A stretch of 60,031 nt of DNA from Herbivorax alkaliphila. Lineage in GTDB: Bacteria; Bacillota; Clostridia; Acetivibrionales; Acetivibrionaceae. Of the stretch, positions 27,837-37,219 are shown piece by piece. Every line of letters starts with the position of its first letter. Position 1 is the stretch's first letter. The notes beneath the pieces were generated by a model. That model was not told where the DNA came from and ran no database searches. It saw nothing but the letters and a program-made list of their open reading frames with translations. The DNA lies in contig NZ_JAVDDS010000023.1 of the NCBI RefSeq assembly GCF_030848475.1, positions 1-60,031 of the forward strand. Reading direction: 5' to 3'. Made by a program: the position numbers and the translations under genes.

Positions 27837-29597
27837 ATGAAAAAAAGGATATTTAAATACTATGTAATTTTGTTTATATGCATATTATTTATTACAGCTT
27901 TTTTTACATCTTCAATTGCAGGGAAATTTTATAAAGAGGAAGTTGAAAACAAGCTTATAAACATTGCTTCTTCAATTGAGCACCATCTAGTTGAAATTGA
28001 AAAATATCAAGACATAGATTATGATTATATATCTAAAAATTTTTCTGAGTATTTTAATGAGGATGATAATGAAAATAGATTACGAGTGACTTTTATTGAC
28101 TTTGATGGCAATGTTTTGGGTGATTCAGAGGCGGACTTTCAAAGTATGGAAAATCATATCGACAGAGAAGAAGTAGTTTTGACCATTGAAGATGGTATTG
28201 GAAAGGACATAAGAAAAAGTAGTACAATTAATACAGACCTATTATATATTGCAGTTGCAGTAAATCAACCAGAGGTTATTATTAGAATTTCACTTCCATT
28301 AACTCAAATTAATGAGATAAACAGACTTATTTGGTTTTATACAATTCTTATAACTTTAGCTGCCATAATATTAGCAATTTTGATATCTTTTAAAATATCT
28401 AAATCTTTGACAAAGCCTCTAAATGAATTAATATTTGCATCAAAAGAGATTTCTGATGGAAAGTATAAAGGCAGAATTAATATAAAATCAAAAGATGAAT
28501 TAGGGCAGTTGTCAAAATCTTTTAACGAGATGGCAACAAAGCTTGAAAAAACAATAAGTGATTTAAAAGATAAGAAGGTTGAGGTAGAATCAATTGTAGA
28601 CAGTATGAATGCTGGAATTGTTGCAGTGAATAGTGAGGAAGAATTAATTTTGATAAATACAATGGCAAGAAGTTTTTTTAAGATTGATTCACAAAAAAAA
28701 ATAATCGGCAAAAACATATTGGAAAGCATAAGAAATAATCAGTTAAACATTATTATAAAAGAAACTTTTATTAATAATAAATCTCTTGAAAGTGATTACA
28801 TTAATATAGATGAAAAAATATTAAAATTATATACAAGCCCAATAAAGCCAAAGAGTAAAGGTGGCAAAAATTCAGGAGTTATCGTGTTTATTCAGGATGT
28901 AACTAAAATAAGAAAACTTGAGAAAATAAGAACAGAATTTGTTTCAAATGTTACCCATGAATTAAAAACTCCTATTACTTCTATTAGAGGTTTTATAGAA
29001 ACATTGAAAGATGGAGCAATAGATAATAAGCAGGTTTCAATGAGATTTTTAGATATAATAGATATAGAGGCAGAGCGCCTTCATGCACTGATTGATGATA
29101 TACTTCAATTATCTGAAATTGAAACAAAGCAGATTAATTTAAAAAAGGAAAATGTTAATATAAAAGTCTTGGTAAATGAAGTGATTAGTATAGTGCAAAA
29201 CATAGCAGATGAAAAAGAAGTAACCCTGTACAATGAAGTAACAAAAAACATATTTATAAATGGGGATAAAAATAGATTAAAACAGCTGTTTTTAAATCTT
29301 ATTGATAATGCAATAAAATATAATGTAAAAGGTGGAAAAGTTATTATCAAAGCATATAAGGATGAAGGTAAAATAGTTATCAAAATAAAAGATACAGGTA
29401 TAGGAATTGATTCTAACCATTTTTTGAGGATTTTTGAGAGGTTTTATAGGGTTGACAAGGGAAGGTCTAGAGATTTAGGGGGGACTGGACTAGGTCTTTC
29501 AATTGTAAAGCATATTGTTAACCTATATAGCGGAAATGTTAAAGTTAACAGTAAATTAGGGGAAGGTACAGAGTTTATTGTACAGATTCCAAACTAG
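27837..29597 (+). CDS. phoR: Phosphate sensor histidine kinase PhoR
   Basis: A 586-residue membrane kinase: helix 1 about 8-28, an outer domain of about 130 residues, helix 2 about 163-185, HAMP (SKSLTKPLNELI), PAS domain about 245-350, HisKA with VSNVTHELKTPITSI (His near 372), and HATPase motifs NAIKYN, DTGIGID and GGTGLGLSI. Architecture and length match PhoR of Firmicutes. It phosphorylates PhoP under phosphate limitation. The start lies 8 bp after the phoP stop. Confidence 0.92.
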   Translation: MKKRIFKYYVILFICILFITAFFTSSIAGKFYKEEVENKLINIASSIEHHLVEIEKYQDIDYDYISKNFSEYFNEDDNENRLRVTFIDFDGNVLGDSEADFQSMENHIDREEVVLTIEDGIGKDIRKSSTINTDLLYIAVAVNQPEVIIRISLPLTQINEINRLIWFYTILITLAAIILAILISFKISKSLTKPLNELIFASKEISDGKYKGRINIKSKDELGQLSKSFNEMATKLEKTISDLKDKKVEVESIVDSMNAGIVAVNSEEELILINTMARSFFKIDSQKKIIGKNILESIRNNQLNIIIKETFINNKSLESDYINIDEKILKLYTSPIKPKSKGGKNSGVIVFIQDVTKIRKLEKIRTEFVSNVTHELKTPITSIRGFIETLKDGAIDNKQVSMRFLDIIDIEAERLHALIDDILQLSEIETKQINLKKENVNIKVLVNEVISIVQNIADEKEVTLYNEVTKNIFINGDKNRLKQLFLNLIDNAIKYNVKGGKVIIKAYKDEGKIVIKIKDTGIGIDSNHFLRIFERFYRVDKGRSRDLGGTGLGLSIVKHIVNLYSGNVKVNSKLGEGTEFIVQIPN

Positions 29598-29601
29598 AAA
29601 C

Positions 29602-29628
29602 TTTACATGAATTTAACAAAGACATAAT
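29602..29628 (+). promoter_or_regulatory. Pho promoter upstream of a 31-codon gene
   Basis: TTTACAT (29602) and TTTAACA (29612) are spaced 10 bp, followed by CATAAT at 29623-29628. The stretch from the last heptamer to ATAATAATC is nearly identical to the pstS promoter, with the same 11-base offset to the -10 element. Only two heptamers are clear. Confidence 0.65.
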
Positions 29629-29729
29629 AATCTCCAAACAAAAAACTGTTATATTTAAATCATAGAAATTAAGAAATTTAAACTTAATTTTAGTAACTAA
29701 AGTTTTTTGAAGTAAAAGGAGATGATTTT

Positions 29730-29825
29730 ATGACTACTGAAATTATAATATTATTCTTTGTAGCTTTTGTTTTATCATCATATGCTTCATTTGCGTTTTT
29801 TAGATGGGTTAACAAAAACAATTAA
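29730..29825 (+). CDS. 31-residue single-pass membrane peptide
   Basis: ATG 29730 follows AAAAGGAGATG at ideal distance and opens 31 codons to TAA at 29823-29825. The product starts MTTEIIILFFVAFVLSS, is one hydrophobic helix of about 22 residues, and ends with a positive RWVNKNN tail, so it should insert in the membrane with its C-terminus inside. It lies 100 bp after a Pho promoter just behind phoR, and may modulate PhoR, Pst or another membrane complex; this is inference. I know no named family. Confidence 0.6.
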   Translation: MTTEIIILFFVAFVLSSYASFAFFRWVNKNN

Positions 29826-29930
29826 AACATTTTATTTGTTTTCTAGCTGGATGATGCTAATAAATATTTAAATGTCAAAGGAATTTAAAGAAATTTTTAA
29901 TGATAATCAATTTGTTTATGAGGTGAGAAC

Positions 29931-30227
29931 ATGAAAAAATCAGAAAAGCTTTTACAATTGCAGACTATATTCGAAATAGGAAAAGCAAAGGCTATAACTT
30001 TAAGTGAACTTGAAAATATTCTAGAACTAGACAAAAAAAATATGAGCAGAGTTATAAATAATCTTGCATTTAACGGTCTTATAATAAGAAGTATGAAACC
30101 AGAAGACAGAAAGTATGTTAAAATAATTTTGACAAATAAAGCAAAAAAAATATATGAGCAAAAAGATCAATTGTCAAAAATAATTGATAATGTTAATGAA
30201 CCAGTTAAAAAAAATGAATGTTGCTAA
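29931..30227 (+). CDS. Small MarR-like winged-helix regulator
   Basis: A 98-residue protein that is essentially one winged-helix domain: LSELENILELDKKNMSRVIN is the recognition helix region and GLIIRSMKPEDRKYVKIILT forms the wing with the MarR-type DxR motif. The long dimerisation helices of full MarR proteins are shortened to a C-terminal tail ending NECC, so the cysteine pair may sense metal or redox. An imperfect Fur-like sequence (TAATGATAATCA) lies about 20 bp upstream. Terminator follows at 30291-30324. Target unknown. Confidence 0.7.
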   Translation: MKKSEKLLQLQTIFEIGKAKAITLSELENILELDKKNMSRVINNLAFNGLIIRSMKPEDRKYVKIILTNKAKKIYEQKDQLSKIIDNVNEPVKKNECC

Positions 30228-30290
30228 AAATTAACAAGCATCTGTTGAATTTATACTATAAAAGTATAAATACATTGATTCCCTTACCTA

Positions 30291-30324
30291 AAAAAATGGA
30301 CGCATTATAGTGCGTCTATTTTTT
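30291..30324. terminator. Bidirectional intrinsic terminator
   Basis: GACGCA/TGCGTC stem with six-base loop, flanked by A6 and T-rich tract; ends the winged-helix gene. Confidence 0.8.
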
Positions 30325-30338
30325 GGTTAAAACTTATA

Positions 30339-30393
30339 AAAATCTCTGTTAAGTTTAAACAAAATTTAACAGAGATTTTATTTGTATTTAATT
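30339..30393 (+). promoter_or_regulatory. Hairpin and possible Pho boxes before phnG-like gene
   Basis: AAAATCTCTGTTAA (30339-30352) pairs perfectly with TTAACAGAGATTTT (30366-30379). Overlapping it are heptamers TTTAAAC, TTTAACA, TTTTATT and TTTAATT at 30354, 30365, 30376 and 30387, all 11 bp apart. Only one is a full match, so a Pho site is possible but weaker than at pstS. Confidence 0.45.
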
Positions 30394-30514
30394 TATTTAA
30401 ATTACTATAAGATTATAAATTGAGTTTTAATTAGTATAATTTAAGTTTTATATAAATAGAGAATAGCTTAGAAATTTTGCTTTTTTAGTAATTAATATTA
30501 AAGTGGGTGAGTAA

Positions 30515-30865
30515 ATGAATAAATATGAAATTTTAAAAATAATGTCACAAAGTCCTAGAGAAATAATAATAGAACTTGCACAAAGTATAATGAAAAAAAA
30601 CGAAATAAAAGTTATAAAAAAACCATGTAAAATAATGGTAATAATAAACAAAAAAGAGTCAGGATATAATTCAAATTATAAGTTAAAAAAGATTCCGGCT
30701 TGTGAGGCAGAAGTGGGCTTAGGAGAAGAAAAAGGAATAGCGGTTTTGTCAGGTGATGATTTAGAAAAGGTTTTGGCAATGGCAGTTGTTGATGTAGCCA
30801 TTAATGCAAAAATACCAGAGAGTAACTATATAATGAAAGAATTAAATGAGATAAAAGCCATGTAA
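30515..30865 (+). CDS. Short PhnG-like protein (C-P lyase subunit paralogue)
   Basis: A 116-residue protein whose second half, KIPACEAEVGLGEEKGIAVL then GDDLEKVLAMAVVDVAINAK, follows the PhnG pattern LVTECxVxVxGxxGxGxVxGDDxexAxxxAVIDAA. PhnG is a subunit of the PhnGHIJ C-P lyase core. It is about 25 residues shorter than the PhnG at 39868, and lacks phnH/I/J neighbours; instead it is followed 53 bp later by phnM. It may be an alternative subunit or a stand-alone partner of PhnM. Start ATG follows GGGTGAG. Confidence 0.65.
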   Translation: MNKYEILKIMSQSPREIIIELAQSIMKKNEIKVIKKPCKIMVIINKKESGYNSNYKLKKIPACEAEVGLGEEKGIAVLSGDDLEKVLAMAVVDVAINAKIPESNYIMKELNEIKAM

Positions 30866-30918
30866 ATACAAATTTTAGATGGTTTAACATATAAAAAAAT
30901 AATGTTAGGAGAAATGTT

Positions 30919-32178
30919 ATGGGCGGAGCAAAACTTATAATTAATGTAGATGTAATAGCTAAAAATAGTATTTTAAAAAATCAAGGCTTAATTATGGAAG
31001 ATGGAAAGATTAAACATTTATTCCCTATGGAACAAATAGGATTGAATGCTAAAAAAACAAGTATTGGCGAAGTGATTGATGGGGAAGGAGGATATTTGGC
31101 TCCAGGATTCATAGATATTCACTCGGATAATTTAGAGTCAGCAGTTCAGCCAAGACCAAATAGTATAATAGATTTTGAAATAGCTTTAATGGAACAGGAA
31201 AAACAATTGGCTAACCAGGGAATTACAACTATGTATCATTCGCTGTCTTTTATTGACGAAGGTAGCTCTGTTTTAAGAGAAAAAGAAGCTAGAAAGCCTG
31301 ATAAAATGAAAGAAATAGTAGAGCTTATTAAAAATCTTGAAAAAACAAATCACTTAATAAGACATAAATTTCATTGTAGATTTGATGTTAGAAATACCTC
31401 TGGATATGATGTTCTTATGGACTATATTGAAAAGAATTATTTAGATTTACTATCTTTTATGGATCATACACCAGGTCAGGGACAGTATAAAAATTTAGGT
31501 AGATATAAGGAAACTATGAAAAAATATAAAAGTGGTATAGATGATAGAGAAATAGATACGCTTATTAAGGAGAAAATTTCTATTCCAGTTCTAAGTAATG
31601 AAAAAATAGAAGATTCTGCAAATATGGCGCGTGAAAAAGGAATACCCATAGCGTCTCATGACGATGACAGTGAAGAAAAACTATTATATGTAAATACTAA
31701 ACTAAATGCTGTAATAAGCGAATTTCCTATAGAGCTAGATGTTGCAAGAAAGGCAAAAAAAAGAGGTATGCTAACAGTTGCCGGAGCACCAAATGTACTA
31801 CTTGGAAGATCACATTCAGGTAATGTTTCAGCAACAGAAGCAATTTTAGATGGTTGTATTGATATTTTGTGTTCTGATTATTATCCCCCTGCAATGCTTC
31901 ATGCAGTTTTTAAACTAAATCGCAATTATAAGATTCCTTTATGGGAAAGCATGAAACTTGTCACAGTAAATCCTGCTAAAGCTCTTGGGATAGAAAAAGA
32001 TTATGGAACTATTGAAAATGGTAAAAAAGCAGATTTAGTTTTAATTCATATAATAAATGAAAAACCAGCAATAACTAAAGTTTTTATAGATGGTCATTTA
32101 GTTTCAGATCTTAATTATAGAAACTTAAATTATGATTCAAAAAATTTAGGTTTGAGAGGAAGTGTTGCCATTGTTTAA
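30919..32178 (+). CDS. phnM: PhnM, ribose-1-methylphosphonate triphosphate diphosphatase (copy 1)
   Basis: A 419-residue amidohydrolase-superfamily enzyme: [18 protein letters not shown] near residue 65, [18 protein letters not shown] near 175, ASHDDD near 245 and [17 protein letters not shown] near 320 are the PhnM signatures with metal ligands. PhnM removes pyrophosphate from alpha-D-ribose 1-alkylphosphonate 5-triphosphate to give the C-P lyase substrate. AGGAG sets the start. It overlaps the next gene by 17 bp. A second PhnM lies at 36018. Confidence 0.9.
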   Translation: MGGAKLIINVDVIAKNSILKNQGLIMEDGKIKHLFPMEQIGLNAKKTSIGEVIDGEGGYLAPGFIDIHSDNLESAVQPRPNSIIDFEIALMEQEKQLANQGITTMYHSLSFIDEGSSVLREKEARKPDKMKEIVELIKNLEKTNHLIRHKFHCRFDVRNTSGYDVLMDYIEKNYLDLLSFMDHTPGQGQYKNLGRYKETMKKYKSGIDDREIDTLIKEKISIPVLSNEKIEDSANMAREKGIPIASHDDDSEEKLLYVNTKLNAVISEFPIELDVARKAKKRGMLTVAGAPNVLLGRSHSGNVSATEAILDGCIDILCSDYYPPAMLHAVFKLNRNYKIPLWESMKLVTVNPAKALGIEKDYGTIENGKKADLVLIHIINEKPAITKVFIDGHLVSDLNYRNLNYDSKNLGLRGSVAIV

Positions 32179-32818
32179 ATATGAAAACTTAGTGCCAGAA
32201 AATTATACAAAAGAGAAAAAGATGCTAACTGAAAAACCAACTATAGCAAAAACTACGTGTATTAAAAAAAGCTATCTAGGAAGATGGACAGAAATTGGAG
32301 ATTTTAGCAGTATTGTTGAATCAGAAATTGGAGATTTTACGTATCTTGCAGGTCATAACAATGTTATATATTCAAATGTAGGCAAATTTTGTTCAATAGC
32401 TTCCCATGTAAGAATAAATCCTGGGAATCACCCTATGTGGAGGGTAACTCAACATCATATGACATATAGGAGATTACAATATGGTTTAGATAATAATGAT
32501 GATGAGGAATTCTTTGATTGGAGAAGAAGTAAAAAAGTTGAAATAGGTCATGATGTTTGGTTGGGTCATGGAGTTGTTATTATGCCAGGTGTAAAAGTTG
32601 GTATTGGGAGTGTAATTGGTTCAGGAGCAGTTGTAACAAAAGATATTCCTGATTATTCAATTGCAGTTGGAGTTCCTGCAAAAGTTATAAAAAAAAGATT
32701 TGATGATTTTACTATTAAAAAAATAATAGATTCTAAATGGTGGGAGTGGGAAAAAGAGACCATAGAAAATAAATTTAAAGAGTTAATAGATTTAGATTTA
32801 TTTTTAAAAAATAATTAA
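32162..32818 (+). CDS. Phosphonate-associated hexapeptide-repeat transferase
   Basis: A 218-residue left-handed beta-helix acyltransferase: hexapeptide repeats at about 40-80 and 125-165 with the extended loop [20 protein letters not shown] between, and a [19 protein letters not shown] coil. This is the transferase typically encoded in phn operons, distinct from PhnO. It probably acetylates an amino-phosphonate or pathway intermediate, but the reaction is not settled. The start is uncertain among GTG 32162, TTG 32165 and TTG 32171 after AGAGGA at 32155; all overlap the phnM end, showing coupling. Confidence 0.82.
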   Translation: MLPLFKYENLVPENYTKEKKMLTEKPTIAKTTCIKKSYLGRWTEIGDFSSIVESEIGDFTYLAGHNNVIYSNVGKFCSIASHVRINPGNHPMWRVTQHHMTYRRLQYGLDNNDDEEFFDWRRSKKVEIGHDVWLGHGVVIMPGVKVGIGSVIGSGAVVTKDIPDYSIAVGVPAKVIKKRFDDFTIKKIIDSKWWEWEKETIENKFKELIDLDLFLKNN

Positions 32819-32836
32819 AAGAGGAGGATTATTTTT

Positions 32837-33688
32837 ATGAAAGCTGATTTACATTGTCATTCTTATGTATCAGATGGCTCTTTGAGCACAAAGCAACTTG
32901 TTAAACTGGCAGAAAGGGTAGGTATAAATGCTCTTGCAATTTCTGATCATGACACTGTTGAAGGTTTTAAAGAAGCTGCAATAGAATGTGAAAAGCACAA
33001 TATACTAAACATACCTGCCATAGAAATATCGGCATATGATTATAAAAGGGATAAAAAAGTTCATATATTAGGATATCTTTTAGATAGGCCGGAGGAACTA
33101 GGGAATTTTTGCAGACCTATGGTAGAAGAGAGGATAAAGAACTCTAAATGGATGGTTTCAGAGTTAATAAAAAAAGGCTTTCCTTTATCATGGGATTTTG
33201 TCAGTGGTTTTGCATACAAAAAAAAGAATGTTTATAAACAGCACATAATGAGAGCATTAATGGAAATAGGTTATTCAAGTTCAATTAAAGGTGAATTATA
33301 TAATTGGCTTTTTTCAAAACCTAAAGAAAAGTCAGCAGGAGGTATTTTATATAAAGAAATAAATTATGTTGATGCTTTTGAAGCTGTTAGAGAAATAAAA
33401 AAGAGTGGAGGACTGGCTGTTTTAGCTCATCCTGCAGGATATAAAAATATAGATATCATTCCTGAACTAATAGATGTTGGGCTAGATGGAGTTGAAGCTT
33501 TTCATCCATCTCATACAAAAGCCGAGACAAATCAGTTGATTATGATATCAGGAAAATACGACCTTATTATGACAGGAGGCTCTGACTTTCATGGAATGTA
33601 TGAAGGGCATACAAGCCCAATGGGGCTTACTGTAGTTGGAGAAGATAGTGTAAATAGTTTATTTAGAAGAAAAGAAAAAGCTGCTTGA
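32837..33688 (+). CDS. PHP-family cyclic-phosphate phosphodiesterase (PhnPP-like)
   Basis: A 283-residue PHP-domain hydrolase: metal motifs ADLHCHSYVSDGS at the start, ISDHDTVEGF near 35, AHPAGY near 200 and GGSDFHGMYEGH near 245. In organisms lacking PhnP, a PHP enzyme (PhnPP) opens 5-phosphoribosyl 1,2-cyclic phosphate, the product of C-P lyase; no phnP or phnN is in this window, so this protein is the natural candidate. General PHP phosphoesterase activity is the alternative. GAGGAGG sets the start. Confidence 0.78.
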   Translation: MKADLHCHSYVSDGSLSTKQLVKLAERVGINALAISDHDTVEGFKEAAIECEKHNILNIPAIEISAYDYKRDKKVHILGYLLDRPEELGNFCRPMVEERIKNSKWMVSELIKKGFPLSWDFVSGFAYKKKNVYKQHIMRALMEIGYSSSIKGELYNWLFSKPKEKSAGGILYKEINYVDAFEAVREIKKSGGLAVLAHPAGYKNIDIIPELIDVGLDGVEAFHPSHTKAETNQLIMISGKYDLIMTGGSDFHGMYEGHTSPMGLTVVGEDSVNSLFRRKEKAA

Positions 33689-33905
33689 AAGCACAATTAG
33701 TTTTAAAAGTTCTATCTATATATATTAAGCAAATTTTTGATAAATCTAGATTTCTTAAAAAACTAAGTGTTTGAAATTTAATAATTTATTAACATAACAA
33801 TAATACAGTTCTAACAGAAGCATAGAAATTGATAGAGAAGGCTTATCCCAAGCTCATGTGTATTTATAACTTACCAAAATTCAACAAAGAAAGCTAGGAA
33901 CTAAA

Positions 33906-34961
33906 ATGTTATTAACATTAATTACTGGAATTTTAGGGGGATTTGTGGGTCGCAAACTCAGACTACCCGCAGGTTACCTTATGGGGTCACTTTTATCAGT
34001 AGCTATATTAAACTCCTTTTTTTATGACTCTGCCATGCCTTCAATTACAACTTTGGCTGTTCAAATATCTGCAGGTGGAGTACTGGGTGCTAACATAAAC
34101 AAAAATGACATAACAGAACTTAAATCTATAATTTTTCCCTCATTGATGTTGATTGCATGCATGATTATTTTAAACATGCTAATCGGATTTGCTATTTTTA
34201 GCTTTTCTAGTTTAGACCTTGCAACATCACTTTTAGCGAGTGCCCCGGGAGGAGTGACTGAAATGTCATTAATTGCTGTTAATTTAGGTGGAAACGCAGC
34301 TCTAGTAGCAGTAATTCAGCTAATAAGGTTTATAAGTGTTATGAGTATATCACCATTTGTTCTGGGGAAAATTTGTAACAAAAAATTATCTTCTAATGAT
34401 TTCATAAAAGATGATAAAAAGTGTGAAGGTTTAGTAGAAGACAAAGAAAATGAATACAGTAAAAAGGAAAGAATTGCAATTACATTAACTGTTTCCATTG
34501 TTTTTGGACTTATTGGTTCAATTTTACCAATTCCAGCGGGAGCTCTTACTTTTTCAATGCTCGCGGTGGCTCTAATTAATATAGTTAAAAAAATGGGAAG
34601 GGTTTTCAAACATCAAAGGCTTATATGTCAGATATTAGCTGGTACATTAATAGGTAGTAGTTTTTCTTTTTCAGGTTTTTTGCTAAAAAAGGATTTTCTA
34701 ATTGCTATTTTGGTTCTTATAGTTGGGGTTACAGTTATAAATATTTTTATTGGTATACTTATAAATAAAGTAAGTAAAATTGATTTTCCTACAGCACTTT
34801 TTGCGAGTGCTCCTGGGGGGATGTCAGATATGGCATTGATTTCAAAAGAATTTGGAGCAGATCAGACAAAAGTAGTTATTATGCAATTAGTTAGGCTTAT
34901 AAGTGTTATTGTTCTGTTTCCTAGCATAATAAAGTTTGTATACACACTATTAAGCGTTTAA
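33906..34961 (+). CDS. AbrB-type (ammonia monooxygenase-like) membrane protein
   Basis: A 351-residue membrane protein with about ten helices arranged as two repeats; each repeat contains the duplicated motif ASAPGGVTEMSLIAVNLGGN or ASAPGGMSDMALISKEFGAD followed by a VIQLIRFISV-type helix. This is the AbrB membrane family (not the DNA-binding AbrB), poorly characterised and probably a transporter. It is embedded among phosphonate genes, so uptake or export of a phosphonate by-product is possible. The ribosome site AGGAACT is weak. TTTAATA and ATTAACA 11 bp apart at 33777 and 33788 are only a faint Pho signal. Confidence 0.75.
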   Translation: MLLTLITGILGGFVGRKLRLPAGYLMGSLLSVAILNSFFYDSAMPSITTLAVQISAGGVLGANINKNDITELKSIIFPSLMLIACMIILNMLIGFAIFSFSSLDLATSLLASAPGGVTEMSLIAVNLGGNAALVAVIQLIRFISVMSISPFVLGKICNKKLSSNDFIKDDKKCEGLVEDKENEYSKKERIAITLTVSIVFGLIGSILPIPAGALTFSMLAVALINIVKKMGRVFKHQRLICQILAGTLIGSSFSFSGFLLKKDFLIAILVLIVGVTVINIFIGILINKVSKIDFPTALFASAPGGMSDMALISKEFGADQTKVVIMQLVRLISVIVLFPSIIKFVYTLLSV

Positions 34962-35098
34962 CAGTATTATTGTTTGTACGTTTTTATAAGACAAAATATG
35001 TATTGAATTGTTTAGTTTATAGAAAAAACATAAGATAAAGAAACAATTCATGGATTAAATGATTTTGTTAAATAGTTATATTGGGAGGAGTAATGTTT

Positions 35099-35890
35099 AT
35101 GAACGAACAAGAAAGAAAAATGTATGATTTTATGTGGGTACTTATAGAAACTGTTGGGAAGAAACTTAAAGTCAAAAGAAATTCAGAAGTGGTTAAAGCT
35201 TTTGAGAAAAGTTCCCATTCCGATCTTGTCACAGAGCACGATGTTTATGTAGATAATTTACTTACTTCTGAAATTAAAGATAAATTTCCTTACCATTGCA
35301 TTTTATCAGAGGAAGGTGGAAACTGTAGAAGTCAGAACAATGAAGGATACAGATGGATTATTGATCCAATTGATGGCACAACAAACTACTTTAGAAATGG
35401 GAAAGATTATGCTATTTCCATTGCTTTATATAATATTGACAAGCCTGTTTTTGGACTGGTATATGATTGCTCAAACAATATTATGTATTCAGGAATCCAT
35501 GGGCAAAAAATTGAAAACGATAATGCTTGTGAGGTTAAAGAACTAAAAAATGCTGTTATTTCTATGAGCTCTAAAACAATCAAATCAATGTTTGAAAAAG
35601 GAGTTAATGTAATTGACTTGCTTTCAAAAGCTCAAGCACATAGATATTTAGGTTGTGCTTCTATTGAAATTTGTAAGGTTGCCAATAAAGAATATGATAT
35701 GTACATATCTACTAATGTGTACGAATGGGATATAGCTGCCGCAAGAATATATCTAGAACAAAGGGGCGGGCATATGGTTACAAAAAAAGCAACTTATTCT
35801 AAAGACTTCAACGATAAATTCTTTGTAGCAGCATTCAAATCTAAAAAATTATGGGAAGAGACAAAAACGTTAATAAAATTCGATGAATAA
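35099..35890 (+). CDS. Inositol-monophosphatase-family protein
   Basis: A 263-residue sugar-phosphatase of the IMPase/FBPase fold: SDLVTEHDVYVD near residue 43, LSEEGG near 70, IIDPIDGTTNYFR near 90 and YEWDIAAARIYLEQRGG near 205 give all magnesium ligands. It should remove phosphate from a small sugar or inositol phosphate. Its place between phosphonate genes suggests it recovers phosphate from ribose-phosphate products or from lipid head groups, which is inference. GGAGGAG at 35085 supports ATG 35099 rather than the earlier TTG (35081) or ATG (35093). Confidence 0.82.
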   Translation: MNEQERKMYDFMWVLIETVGKKLKVKRNSEVVKAFEKSSHSDLVTEHDVYVDNLLTSEIKDKFPYHCILSEEGGNCRSQNNEGYRWIIDPIDGTTNYFRNGKDYAISIALYNIDKPVFGLVYDCSNNIMYSGIHGQKIENDNACEVKELKNAVISMSSKTIKSMFEKGVNVIDLLSKAQAHRYLGCASIEICKVANKEYDMYISTNVYEWDIAAARIYLEQRGGHMVTKKATYSKDFNDKFFVAAFKSKKLWEETKTLIKFDE

Positions 35891-36017
35891 AAATTTTACG
35901 CTTTTAGCTTATGTAATGAAACAAATAGTTAAATGTTCAAAGTAATCTTATCCACAGCATTTGTTAAATTCATTATTATAAGTTTAGCTATTGTAAAAAT
36001 AAGGAGGTTTAATTGTG

Positions 36018-37196
36018 ATGAATTTGATTACTAATGGAATTATAATAACTGAAAATAGTATTTTAGAGGGATTTGATCTTTTAATAAAGGACAGTTATAT
36101 CCACAAAATAATTAAAAGTGGACAGATTGAAATCAATGAGGATGTAGAAATTATTGACGCTTCTGGTGGGTATGTAGTTCCTGGATTTATAGATATACAT
36201 TCAGACTTTATAGAACATATGGCTGCTCCTAGGCCTTCATGCCTTATGGATATAGATCTTAGCCTTCGTGAGACTGAAAGAGAACTTGTTTCTCATGGGA
36301 TAACAACTATGTTTCATTCTTTGTCAATTTATGGAATTGACCACTTTACCCATAACCCCATAAGAAAATCAGAAAATATAAGAAAAATTATTAGTGTAAT
36401 AGAAAACTCTCATAAGAAAAAACATCTAATAAGACATAGATTCCATGCAAGGTTTGAGGTTGACAGTATAGGAGAAGTAGAAAACTTAAAAGAATATATT
36501 TCGTATAAAAAATTGCACATGATTTCTTTTATGGATCATACCCCAGGTCAGGGGCAATATAGAAATATAAGTTTATATAAGGACACATTAAAGGGTTATG
36601 GAAACTTAAGTGATGAACAAGTGGATAAAGAAATTCTTAAGCATCAAAGTAAAGAAAAAATAACTATAGAGTGCATGCAAGAAATAGCTGAATTAGCCAG
36701 AGAAAACAATATTCCTATTGCTTCTCATGATGATGACACTTATGAAAAGCTTGATTTTATAAAAAGTATTGGAACCAATATAAGCGAATTTCCTACTTCA
36801 ATTGATATTGCCAAAAGGGCAAATGAGCTGGGGATGTTTACTATAGCAGGAGCTCCAAACGTACTCTTAGGTGGTTCCCATAATGGAAACCTATCAGCAC
36901 ATGAAGCAATTAAGGAAAATTGTATTGATATACTTTGTAGTGATTATTATCCTCCTGGTATGATTCATGCGGTATTTAAAATGCACGAAATATATGGGAT
37001 AAGTCTTGTAGAAATGATTAAAAAGGTTAGTCTAAATCCTGCTAGAGCTGTAAAAATGGATGATGAAATTGGCTCAATTAAAGAAGGCAAAAAAGCAGAC
37101 TTATTGATTATTGAAAAATTAGAAGATGAGTTTCCAATAATAACTAAAACGTTTGTAGATGGAACACTTATACATACTACAAATTATAGAGTATAA
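36018..37196 (+). CDS. phnM: PhnM, ribose-1-methylphosphonate triphosphate diphosphatase (copy 2)
   Basis: A 392-residue PhnM with the same signatures as copy 1: [18 protein letters not shown] near residue 60, [16 protein letters not shown] near 173, ASHDDDTYEKL near 235 and CSDYYPPGMIHAVFKM near 310. Both copies keep the metal ligands, so both should be active. The two diverge widely in the rest of the chain, so they are not a recent duplication. AAGGAGG precedes GTG 36015 and ATG 36018; the start differs by one codon. Confidence 0.9.
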   Translation: MNLITNGIIITENSILEGFDLLIKDSYIHKIIKSGQIEINEDVEIIDASGGYVVPGFIDIHSDFIEHMAAPRPSCLMDIDLSLRETERELVSHGITTMFHSLSIYGIDHFTHNPIRKSENIRKIISVIENSHKKKHLIRHRFHARFEVDSIGEVENLKEYISYKKLHMISFMDHTPGQGQYRNISLYKDTLKGYGNLSDEQVDKEILKHQSKEKITIECMQEIAELARENNIPIASHDDDTYEKLDFIKSIGTNISEFPTSIDIAKRANELGMFTIAGAPNVLLGGSHNGNLSAHEAIKENCIDILCSDYYPPGMIHAVFKMHEIYGISLVEMIKKVSLNPARAVKMDDEIGSIKEGKKADLLIIEKLEDEFPIITKTFVDGTLIHTTNYRV

Positions 37197-37219
37197 AACT
37201 TTGAAAGAAGGTGTATGAT

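Noticed and set aside
33777-33816. Pho-like heptamers before the AbrB-type gene
   Set aside because: Only TTTAATA, ATTAACA and a distant TCTAACA are in phase, the intermediate unit is missing and the region is very AT-rich.
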